The notes beneath the pieces were generated by a model, which worked only from the letters and a program-made list of their open reading frames with translations, did not search any database and was not told the origin of the DNA. Below, one piece after another: positions 12,001 to 24,100 of a stretch of DNA of 64,000 nucleotides; position 1 is the first letter of the stretch; every line of letters starts with the position of its first letter. The stretch is from Puffinus mauretanicus (lineage: Eukaryota > Chordata > Aves > Procellariiformes > Procellariidae). Location of the stretch: NCBI GenBank assembly GCA_023333565.1, contig JAJKFH010003970.1, positions 124,001-188,000 of the forward strand, written 5' to 3'. The position numbers and the translations under genes were made by a program.

Positions 12001-15000
12001 TGTGTAAAGCAAGAGAAAGATATAACTTACACTTACAATTCTGCTTTTTCTGCATATACATCCATAAAGTTTGCACAGTGACAAAAAAAGGGTCACACTC
12101 AGATTACTAAGCATGTCATTTCAAAGTGGCGCATCTTTGGCAGTGAAGACAGTTAAAAAACTGGTGCAAACCCTTTAATGTCACTCTAGACAACTCTGAT
12201 TTTTCTTTTTTGTGCTGCAAACCAACCATGAAATGTCCTATGTTAAAGCTAGCCATTTTATGACGGTCCTATAAACTGTCTTGTCAACTTAGCTGAGATG
12301 ATGAACCAGGATGGAAGCCAGGAGAAACCTCTGAAGACGGCTTTCCTGTCAAAGACAGCATTTCATATCACAACACCCCAGCGGATGCACAGTTTACAAT
12401 CAGCTTTATCAGTTTTGGATGAACAGAAATGTGCAGTTTCATACCACAATACATGTTTTATGGAAGACTCAGTGATCAACTTAGGAACGACAGAATGGCA
12501 ATACCAACTCACAACTTCCTGGTTCTCCTAAAGAAATATGAAATCCTACTGAGACCTCATTCCGCTGGGAACTTCAGAAGAAAAAAAAATATAAATACAA
12601 ACCACCTCTGGGCCTTTTAATTACTAATATTTTTGTTAAATTCCCTCTCAAGAAGATTTCATTTTAAAAGGCCCCAATTGGTATAGAGATGCTTATTCTC
12701 TCATTCATAAGCACAGCCTGTATCAGGAATTTTTTGTTACTAGCGTACTATCCAGGCTTCAATTTAAAATAAGGAAGTAGGTGAACATTATTTTCCAGAA
12801 GAAATATTACTTCAGTTTTTCCATATAATGTAGCCATTACAAAATCATTCTCTGGATAACAAAGCTATGAGAGATATGATGACATTTTTACCGCTCCTCT
12901 GAAACTGAACCAATGCTTTTTGAGTTTCAGTCAGTTAACAATGTGGACTGCATGTGATATAAAAGAAAAGATACCATAATGCTTTGCTTTACTTCATAGA
13001 ATCATAGAATCATAGAATCATAGAATCAGTAAGGTTGGAAAAGACCTTTAAGATCATCGAGTCCAACCGTCAATCCAACACACCATGCCCACTACACCAT
13101 GACCCTAAGGGCCTCATCTACACGTCTTTTAAATACCTCCAGGGATGGTGACTCTACCACTTCCCTGGGCAGCCTGTTCCAAGGCCTGACCACTCTTTCA
13201 GAAAAGAAATTTCTCCTAATGTCCAATCTAAACCTCCCCTGGCGCAACTTGAGGCCATTTCCTCTCGTCCTATCACTGGTTACTTGGGAGAAGAGACCAA
13301 CACCCACCTCGCTACAACCTCCTTTCAGGTGGTTGTAGAGCGCGATGAGGTCTCCCCTCAGCCTCCTCTTCTCCAGACTAAACAACCCCAGTTCCCTCAG
13401 CCGCTCCTCATAAGACTTGTGCTCCAGGCCCTTCACCAGCTTTGTTGCCCTTCTCTGGACACGCTCCAGCACCTCCATGTCCTTCTTGTAGTGAGGGGCC
13501 CAAAACTGAACACAGTATTCGAGGTGCGGCCTCACCAGTGCCGCGTACAGGGGCACGATCACCTCCCTACTCCTGCTGGCCACACTATTCCTAATACAGG
13601 CCAGGATGCCGTTGGCCTTCTTGGCCACCTGGGCACACTGCCGGCTCATGTTCAGCCGGCTGTCAACCAGCACCCCCAGGTCCTTTTCCTCTGGGCAGCT
13701 TTCCAGCCACTCTTCCCCAAGCCTGTAGCGTTGCCTGGGGTTGTTGTGGCCGAAGTGCAGGACCCGGCACTTGGCCTTGTTGAACCTCATACAGTTGGCC
13801 TCGGCCCATCGATCCAGTCTGTCCAGGTCCCTCTGCAGAGCCTTCCTACCCTCCAGCAGATCAACACTCCCGCCCAACTTGGTGTCGTCTGCAAACTTAC
13901 TGAGGGAGCACTCGATCCCCTCGTCCAGATCGTCGATAAAGATATTGAACAACACCGGCCCCAAAACTGAGCCCTGGGGAACACCGCTCGTGACCGGCCA
14001 CCAACTGGATTTAACTCCGTTGACCACAACTCTCTGGGCTCGGCCGTCCAGCCAGTTGTTTACCCAGCGAAGAGTGTACCTGTCTAGGCCGTGAGCCGCC
14101 AGCTTCTCTAGGAGAATGCTGTGGGAGACAGTGTCAAAGGCCTTACTGAAGTCCAGGTAGACCACATCCACAGCCTTTCCCTCATCCACTAAGCGGGTCA
14201 CCTGGTCATAGAAGGAGATCAGGTTGGTCAAGCAGGACCTGCCTTCCATGAACCCGTGCTGGCTGGGCCTGATCCCCTGGTTGTCCCGGACATGGCTCAT
14301 GAGCACCCTCAAAACAAACCGCTCCATGATCTTCCCCGCACTGAGGTCAGGCTGACCGGCCTGTAGTTCCCCGGATCCTCCTTCCGGCCCTTCTTATAGA
14401 TGGGCGTCACATTGGCGAGCCTCCAGTCGTCCGGGACCTCCCCAGTTAACCAGGACTGCTGGTAAATGATGGAGAGCGGCTCGGCAAGCTCCTCCGCCAG
14501 CTCCCTCAGCACCCTCGGGTGGATCCCATCCGGCCCCATAGACTTGTGAGCGTCCAGGTGGCGTAGCAGGTCGTTAACTTCTTCCTCATGGATTATGGGG
14601 GGTCTATCCTGCTCGTCGTCCTTGTCATCCAGCTCAGGGGGCTGAGTACCCTGAGGATAACCGCTCTGACTACTAAAGACTGAGGCAAAGAAGGCGTTGA
14701 GTACCTCAGCCTTATCCTCATCCCTGGTGGCAACGTTCCCCCCCACATCCAATAGAGGATGAAGATTCTCCTTGGCTCTCCTTTTGTCATTAATATACTT
14801 GTAAAAGCATTTTTTGTTGTCTCTCACGACAGTGGCCAGGTTCTCAACTCAGTAGAGAAAGGAAAACCATCTGGCCAAGTGAAATCCCTGCATGATGAAA
14901 TGGTTTTATGGTAAGTCACTCCAGCCCACGTTTCCAGAAACATCTGCTAAATTTTGCCTCCAGTTTTTGAAAAATAGGGCCTGATTTTCAGACTTTCAGA

Positions 15001-18000
15001 TTACTTACTGTTTGATGTTAACTAGAGTGATGTCCACCAAGTGTCTCTGAAAGTCAGGCCATAAACTTTCCAAAAATGGAGACACTCAAATATGGCAGGT
15101 ATGTCTGACAATGTGTGCTTGTGGCATACTCGAGTTCTCTATGGGCATGTTCTCAATAGTGCTTTCATTTCAAATGTTTTCATTCAACCACGACTGTGCT
15201 TCTTGAAGGGCTCTCCCAACAGTCTCACCTTAGGGTTTACATTGCACAGTTGTCTTGGAGCATGCAAACTGGATTCCTTTCAAATGAAACTAAAGTAGAA
15301 GATACTCTGCAGAAGAGCCTCTGAAGACACCCAGCCACTAATGGATGTCTGTTCTACAGGATCAGTCCAAAGTAAACCCCCAAGACACATACAACACAGA
15401 TATCCTCTGCATCAACTGTTTTGCCCTACTGATATGCTCCTCTTGGATTGCACTACTTGCTACTGTAGAAACATGTAGCCAAAATCGTGACTGAAATAAT
15501 ACTTTCAGTCTTTGACCCAAGAGTTAGAATTTGTGTGATACTAACATTTCAAAGTCATATACTAAAAACTTGTTCATGGTAGTTTGCAGTCATAAAACAG
15601 CCTTATGCTTGTGAAAGTATATTTATGCTAACTCATGCATAAATATATAGGGAAAAAAGCCTATATAGGAGTTTTCACAGACCTGTCCATGTTTAAGTTG
15701 GTCTTTAGGAGAAAATTCTAACAGATCTTCTGATGACAGGATTGTCTTCATTTTGGCAATGTCCTTCTCAAACACTTTCACATGAGATTCAATGGCATCC
15801 AATTCCTAGATTTTGCAAACAAAGAGAATATTTGTAGATAGTACAAATACCAAAGCCAGCTCACATTTCTGCCTTTCACTTAAATTTAAAAAGAAATACT
15901 CAAAAACAAGTGCAGCATATGCAGGATATGTTAATGGATGCTACCAATCAAAAGGCTAGTTATTATAAATTACATATCATCATAACTTCTGGAGGAATTA
16001 ACTATCTAAGGTCACCTGGTCTGTTTTAAACCCTGAGTACAGAATTTAAATATCCTTGAAAAGTCACATTATAAATAACCAGTAGTGACAAGTAGTTTCC
16101 AGTATCAGCATAGGAAACTGGTCTAATTACACTGTTGCAGCTTCCTATATGAGGAGTCTTTTGTCAGATGGAAAAAGGATTCACATACAGTAAGCTGCTT
16201 GTGAACTCTCACAGAGACAGAGTGACAGAATAAATTAGGTTGGAAGGGACCTTGGGAGGTCTCTGGTGCCCATCAGAGTAGGTCATCTGGGGCCTGATTC
16301 TGTTGAGATTTGGGTATCTCCTGGGATGGGGATTTTACCCCCACTTTGGGCCTCTGATCTAGCGTTTGACCCATGTCACTGCAAAAAAAATCGTTCCTAA
16401 CACATAGATGGAATTTCCTTTGTTGTAATTTAGGTCTGTTACTGCTCATCTTTTCTCTGCACACCCCAAGAAGAGCCTGGCTCTATCTTGTCTATAGTCT
16501 CCCATTATGTAGCAGTAATACCTGCTCCCCCACCCCCAAGATGTCTCTTCTCCAGGCTGAACTGACCCAGGTTTCCCAGCCTTTCCTCCTACATCCTGTG
16601 CTACAGTCCCCCGACACCTTGATGGCCTTCTTGGACTCGCTCCAGGTATGTCTATGTCTTTGTTACACTGGGAAACCGAAAACTGAGCACAGCATCCACA
16701 TGTGATCTCACAGGTGCCAAAAAGAAAGATATTGCTCCCTTGGACCTCATGGCTACACTCTTGCTCAGGCAGCCCAGGATGCTGTTGGCCTTCTTGTTGC
16801 AAGGCCATGCTGCTGTTTCATGATCAACTTGTTGTCCACCAGGACCACCTGTCCTTTTGGCAAAGCTGCTTTTCAGCTGGTTGGCTGCCAGCCTTTATTG
16901 GTATTTGGACACGTTCCTTCCTGGGTGCAGGACTTTGCATTTGCCTCTGTTGAACTTCAAGAGGTTTCTATCAGTCCATTTCTCCAGCCTGTCCTGGTGC
17001 CTCTGAACAAGATAAGCTCTTTTAATTTGCCAGTCAACAAGCACTGCATTTCTCCTCCTAAACAAGGAGTTTCATCAATACTCCTGAACTTTACAGCTTA
17101 ATTAGATACCAAATACCTTCTGATGGTTTGTTTCCAAACAATTAATTTCCTCACTTGGCACACTTACTAAAACAAGCACACCTTTTTTCTATGCAGGTAA
17201 TGTAAGTTGTATTTCATAACATATGACGAAGCTCTGACAAAAGGCACTTACAGATCACCCAAACTTACATCAGCCACATGCTGGATCTGTGGAAGAATCT
17301 CTGCTATCTCATGCTGTAAAGTTGCTACTTGATCATCTATTTCATTCAGCTGTTGCATTACACTATCTGTTTCAAAGACTGGTGTTAGCTCCTCCAGCTC
17401 CAAGTAAACACTGTGTAGAAGATTTTGCTTTTGCTCCAAGTCTTCCAAAGCCATCTGGAGACAAAATAAGAGCTTAGTTTGATTCATCAACGGTGAACAT
17501 AAAAGTTTCGCAGAGGTTAGGACCAGAAGGAATCAGTTTTAGTTTACTGTACGTCATTGATCATTGCATATATTCCCAAAAGCTTAGTTCAGACTAAAAC
17601 ACTTCACTCCTAAGGGAACTGAACTGCTGCATCCTGCAGGCAGAAAACTCAGAGACTAATGCCATGATTTTAAGGGAATCAATTAGATAAAGTAAGTCTA
17701 CATGAGCATGACAAAAGGCATGAAGAGGAAGATTTCAAACTCAGAGAGAGGTTCCACCCCCAAAAATGAAAAGTATGAGATCCTGGAGAAGATTCCTCTC
17801 CAGCTCCTGTGCCATGGTCAGGCTGACCCCAAGTACATGAACAAGACATGTCAGCCAGACACCTGAAAAGGGTTTTCTGCACACCAGCCTCCTCCAGTTG
17901 TGCATGATGGGAAGATTCTTCCCATCTCTTGCAGCTAACTGGATGAGCTTTTGGATTAATTACAGTGAATGTCTTCATGAAGAACAGTGAGGGTTGCAAG

Positions 18001-21000
18001 AAATGCATGTGATCCACTGAAGGAAAGGACTGAATGCATGTCTCAACTCTAATGCAAGCCTTGGGTGCATTTCCAAATCCACTAGCTTCCCAGCCCAGAA
18101 CACATAAAACACTCCAAACCACAAATGCAGAAGACAATAAGCTTTTGTCACAGAAACGTTCATAGATTTTGGAAATTACAGTCTCCCCATTGTGGCTATG
18201 TGCTCTGTAACAAATCAGTCCAAAACAGTCAGCTACTTCTTGTAAGGAATTCTTATTAGTTTTAATACAAAAATCTATGTTCAGAGCACCAACTTTCTCT
18301 CTTGGCCTAAGCCAAGGAGTGGACATATAGAAAACTTGAATTTCAAATACAAAATTGCCAGAAATCCTCTTGGCACGTGCCTGGCCCTGATCTTCCCTGT
18401 AATATTACAAACTTTTGATTCTTGAAATTACCATCAGAATTACCTTCAAGATACAGTGAGGACTACCTTCCAAATCACAATTCACTTCAAAGTTTCCATC
18501 TAACACACAGACATCAAAATATCACTTTATCCATTTTGGATCACATACACACAATACAGAAAGAACCATACATATTAAGGCAGTAAAAACTGATTATAGC
18601 CACACATAGGTATATATAGCCACCACAGTAGGGTAACAGAAGACAATCACATATTTTTGGAAGATAGATGTACTACAGTTCAGCACTTTCACAAGATAGA
18701 TATGTCAAACACCGAAAAGTATCCATCTATATTTCATAAGTGTCAACTATAACTATTTTTCACTTAAACAATTTATTGAAAACGGTAAATTATTTATGTT
18801 AGTAAGACTTAAGAATGCAAAATTGTGTCTGTACAGAGCAACCAGTTCTAACAAGACCATATATCTGCATTAACACTTACCTGAAGGTCATCACTATGTT
18901 TGCGCAAGTTTTTTGCGGAGTCATTTTGAGCATCTGCTCTTAGCAAGCAGTTGGTGTTTTCTATCCAAACCTTCACATTCTTCAAGAGTTCATCATATTC
19001 TTCCATCTTGTTGGCAGTCTAGGAAATTACAGGATTTTACAAAAAGGCACAAATGCATTTCTATTCACTGTATAGGATAAACACATCTATGGACAAGATT
19101 AAAAGAAAACGGGATGCATTTTCATCATGGTCAGTTAAATTAGTATGGTGAAATAAAGATCGTAATTTTTCTGAAACAGTTTCATGATTTCAGGCTATCT
19201 CCTCTAATCAAAGGTAATTTTGGTGCTTCCATTTCATGGGGGCGATTTATACGTCAATGTTACTTTAATAGATAGCCCATTAGCAGAGTCATAGAGAACC
19301 ACCTCATCACTCAGCCAGGGGCATGAATTTCCCATGCTAACCCCCGTCAACTGTGGTGCAGAGCCAGTCCTTTGGAATAGTGATGTTTGCCACTCCAGAA
19401 ACTCTTAGCTACAACAAGCCAATGCATCTCCAGCAGGCTTTTGACTCTTTACTCACTTGACAGCCTTTGATGATGTTTTATGCAAAGCCTTTATTTGTTT
19501 TTTATAAGATGTGATTTTTTAAAAACTTTACATTTGCATCTACCTTGTTTAAAATGGCAGTTCTGCGCTCGGCAAGTTGCGAGACCTGTTGGTACTGCTG
19601 AAGGGGGGTCACTAAGATATCCATCAACTCCTGTGCGTGGCAGGAATCCTGCTCTACTATATCATGCACTTCTGCATCCAGTTCATTGAGTTTGTAATGC
19701 CAAAGGTCCAGCATATCCCAGATTTGCTGCATATGGAGAAAGGGGAAATGAAATATAAGGTCAGGCTCAAAGATAACAGCAGAGTTATTTATTCTGCATG
19801 TGGGGCATGCGGAAATGCAAAGATTTCAGAACTGGTATGACAGGAACAGAACACTCTGCATCTACCTGTGTGATTCATAGTTGAAAAAAACACGTATTTT
19901 CCTGTGAGAAAGAATTGGTAAATATTCACCAGCCAAATGCTTGCTTGTACTTCTCCTTTTACAGACATAAAATTAATGGATGGCCACTTTACACTCCTGC
20001 TAAACCAGGCTCTGTAGAAACAACCAAAAATCTTTTAGCACTCACAAAATTTTTTTGGCAAGATTACCTTCTGAACTTCTTTGGCTTTTGCAATGTTTTC
20101 ACTCTTCTGTTGTAACATCTTTTCAATAGCTTGAAGGCCATTGTTAATAGTTTCTGCTTTTCTTTTCAGCACATATTGAGGAGAGCTCTGCAAGATTTCA
20201 AAGCTAACCTGTCAGAGTAAATAGAAAACGACAGGGGAGATTACAAAGATCTGCTTGTTTCTGTGCATCACCTCACCAAAAATATTCAAATTCTTTTTAC
20301 GTTTCTCTTAAGGAGTCACTTAAAAACACAGGAAGGGAATTACATTTGCAGGGAGAAGCATTAACGTGAGCAGGTTCAATGTCTACATTTTGTTCAATAA
20401 TTTCCTCTCACTTAAAAATGACTGGTCAAGAAAGGCAATCCTTGAAGAAACAAACACTAAGACACTGCAACTCCCTGGGTGCTTCGCTTCAGCTGCCCCT
20501 GTTCTAATCTGTAACAGAGGCTAATCGTGGTGCATTGTGGAAAGGGTCACATTTAGATTCGTGCTGTAAGAAACCTAGAATGACACCTCTATGACTCAGC
20601 TGACAGCTATTACTTCCATGTAACAAATAAGGGAATATGGAAGTGCATCAATGTATAGTGAATTTCTAAATATAAATTTAGAGATTTATTACTGAAATAA
20701 AAGGCTCTGAGCCCCATAAAGTATATGGAATTTAATTTTATTCTGCAGAACTCCACAGAAATGAAAAATTGGTACACCGGAGAGCCCAATTTTCTATGTA
20801 AAGAGAAAAACTCTCAAGTAAGCTGAAGTTGAATAATTGCCTGAGCACAGAACTGAGCGACACAGTAAGGTACCAGGTTACTATGGCCTAGATGAAGTGC
20901 AGGGAGTGAGAAAGTCCTTGCTCTTAGCCCAAAGTAACATCTTTTCTTATTAAACCCTGTGTCGTGGTTTAACCCCAGCCAGCAACTAAGCACCACACAG

Positions 21001-21107
21001 CCGCTCGCTCACTCCCCACCCCGCAGTGGGATGGAGGAGAGAATCGGAAGAGTAAAAGTAAGAACACTTATGGGTTGAGATAAGAACAGTTTAATAATTG
21101 AAATAAA

Positions 21108-21157
<50 letters not shown>

Positions 21158-24100
21158 TGAAAAGGAAAACAACAAAATGAGAGAGAAATAAAACCCAAGA
21201 AAGACAAGTGATGCAAATGAAAAACAATTGCTCACCACCAACCAACCAATGCCCAGTCTGTCCCTGAGCAGCGGTCCCCCCCGGCCAGCTTTTCTCGAGT
21301 TTATATACTGAGCATGACATCATATGGTATGGAATATCCCTTTGGCCGGTTTGGGTCAGCTGTCCTGCCTGTGTCCCCTCCCAGCTTCTTGTGTATTTCC
21401 AGCCTTCTCAGTCGGTAGAGCATGAGAAGCTGAAAAGTCCTTGACTTAGTGTAAGCACTACTTAGCAACATCTAAAACATCAGTGTGTTACCAACATTAT
21501 TCTCATACTAAATCCAAAACACAACACAATATCAGCTACTAGGAAAAAATTAACTCTATCCCAGCTGAAACCAGGACACCCTGCTAGCTGTTAGGGTCAG
21601 CCAAGCACCAGGAAATTGTTAAATCATGGTAAATCCTTTGTGTGCTGCAGCCCTAGGATTTATGGGGATTATGCACATTGAATAGCTTTATGCTGCATTG
21701 ATGGAAAAGATTTCTGGTTTGAAGCTCCTTACACTGAAATACTTTATCCTTTTTGTGGGAAGAGAAATTAAGATCATTATTTAGTTAATAAATTATTTAT
21801 CCATTTTTATTTCTTAATTTTATTAACATTATTTATTATTTATAGATTCCAACATATAGTGTCAGACCAATATAGGTAAGGCACTGTATTGATAAAATTG
21901 CACTAATCAAAATAAATATATAGCAAAAAGAACTACAATGCTCCTCTCAAATACTCCTGCTTATAAAAAAAGCTATGAAGTCCAGTCTGTACTTAGTGCC
22001 TAAGACTCCTTGGAAAAAGGAACTCAGACTGTAATCACTAAACACTTGACCATTACTACTATCCTGGAGCATACCAAACATGAAAAGTTATTGATGTTTG
22101 TAGTGCTAGTTTCCAAAATAGAAGAGAAACATATATGAGTGATGCGACACAGTCGGAAATGAGAAAGCAGATCAAGCACCTAATTCTGATCTTTCCTCAG
22201 AAAAAATGCTGCATCTGTCAATGCTCTGGTCATCGGTAGGGCAGGATTTTAATTTCAAGACTTCTTACTGGGATAAATTTATTGTATTGTTCACATAAAA
22301 CACATGGCATCAAAAGTACAATTTATTTTCATTTTTAGGTTTGCAGATTTAGAAGAAAGCAGAATGCCATTAAAATATGACAAGTTAATTCCATTTAACA
22401 CATGCTGGTACCTCCTAGTATGTCACTACACTGATCTCCAGTTCCACTAGGATTTATTTTGTTTCCTAAACGCATTTTAAAAAATTCCAAGATAGTTTAT
22501 ATTGTTTTCCACTACGTAAATGTGAAAAGAAAATATTATCTAGTTTCCAGGACCAGTTCTTTCACTCCAACATGTAATGTGTGCATTGGGATAATTTTTT
22601 ATCTCAGTAAATGAAACAGTAAACAACAACACCCCCCCCAAAGCATAAATACTATTTTACTTCTCCTTCTGTCTCCTACCCAGTTGTTGGTTCTAAAAAG
22701 ACAGGTTCCATTTTGAAACAGAAACTACAAAGTTAACCAAATTAAAACTAATAAGCTGTAATGAGTATGTCTCTAAATATTTAATGTAACATAAAATGAA
22801 TGAATAATCTGACAGACACTAACAAGTAACTGGATTTCAAAATCGCCTTATTAAACTTTCAAGTTTTATCAAATTAACCGAGATTTAGGCTTTAAAATTA
22901 GCATTAAACATTATTATTTCTGAAATAAGAGAACGGAAAGATTCTTTTCTTTTTAAAAGTAACACAAATAAATAAATAACAATGATAATAATTATACCAA
23001 GCTAAAATTTGATCCCAAACTTACAGTATTACTCCATTTTCCTTTAATTTTGCTTTAACTGTTTATATCCCCTGTATATAGAAAACATTGCAAAAAGCCG
23101 AGGCACTGTTATTTAGTTATTTAAATTCCCTGCCTGCTTTTAAAGGAATGCAACCATGTCCCGAGGGGTGGTATAAAGAACCATGTCGTGATATCCTACC
23201 ATGTGTGCAAAGATCTGGTTTCAAAGTCCTCTTTTAACTCAGTTAAACTTAGTTTTGAAAATATCTTCTCAGTTAAGCTATACAAACTTCCCAATCAACT
23301 TTGACTACTAGTTCAGTTTAAGAATCAGACTGGATAGAAGACAGGATCCATATCATAGCCAAGATTTTATTGCTAGCGGTTCTGCCTGTCCTCTTTTAAC
23401 AGGAAAGGAAAATATTATATTCAGACTGCTTACTGTAAGGTTATTCTAAAAGGAAACAGTTAACATGAGGAATCTTTCCTCATGCATACATTTTCACCAA
23501 GAGGAAAATGCAAATGAAAATAATCAATGTTTCAAGTTGAAATTTATAGTTACAACATTCATAAAATATTGCTGTACTTATTTATACATTACAAAAAGGT
23601 AAGTATGAAAATTACATTGACAATTACCTTGTCTTCTAGGTCTTGCAATACTTTCTTGCAGTCTTCCAACTGTGTTTCGATCTCTGCAGGAACTATTGTA
23701 TACATTTCAGAATACTTGATCCGGAGTTTCTCCATGATATCCTTTAGAGTTTGACTTTCTTTACCAATCACACTCTGAACCTCCTACAAAATTAAGAATA
23801 ACTTCAGCAGTTTTACCCAGTTTTTACTGAGTGCGTGTGCATGTGTGTATACGTACATATGTGTGTATATATACATAAATACATATTGTGTTTTATATTT
23901 CCTACCATGATCATGGTTTGGAAAAGTTGTTTTTGTGATACCAAACCTAATTTGACTACCTCTGCAAACAGATTAACTTTGAGAAATATTCACTCATTTA
24001 ATCAAATGATGGCTTTTCAATCTGTAAGAATTAATTGATACTACTCTGTGTCAAGCAACTGACACACTGATGTTTATTGACAGGTATAGCAATGTAATCA

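Larger units (their letters stand above)
12995..14845 (-). mobile_element. CR1 LINE, 5'-truncated copy with most of ORF2
   Basis: About 1.85 kb on the minus strand, the sense of the host gene. The 3' end has the CR1 hallmark: four tandem TCATAGAA-type units at 12995-13027 preceded by the conserved GTTGGACTCGATGATCTT-like terminus. Two overlapping frames cover the reverse transcriptase from its N-terminal part to the C-terminus. The element begins abruptly near 14845 inside ORF2. The high coherence of the protein suggests a comparatively recent insertion. Confidence 0.93.
20960..21578 (-). mobile_element. Solo LTR of an avian endogenous retrovirus (ERVL-like)
   Basis: A 619-bp element with TG...CA ends. 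Read on the minus strand it starts TGTCCTGGTTTCAGCTGGGA and ends GGTTAAACCACGACA, a terminal pair I know from a very common bird LTR family. It is flanked by a perfect 5-bp duplication CCCTG (20955-20959 and 21579-21583), as class-III ERVL elements make. No internal viral genes lie on either side, so it is a solo LTR left by recombination. The class assignment is from memory. It sits in an intron in the sense of SYNE2. Confidence 0.85.

Noticed and set aside
13284..13970. 228-codon plus-strand open frame
   Set aside because: It is the antisense shadow of the CR1 reverse transcriptase frame.
17251..17268. Extension of exon 32 to the further GTAAGT donor
   Set aside because: It would add 17 nt and break the phase with exon 33.
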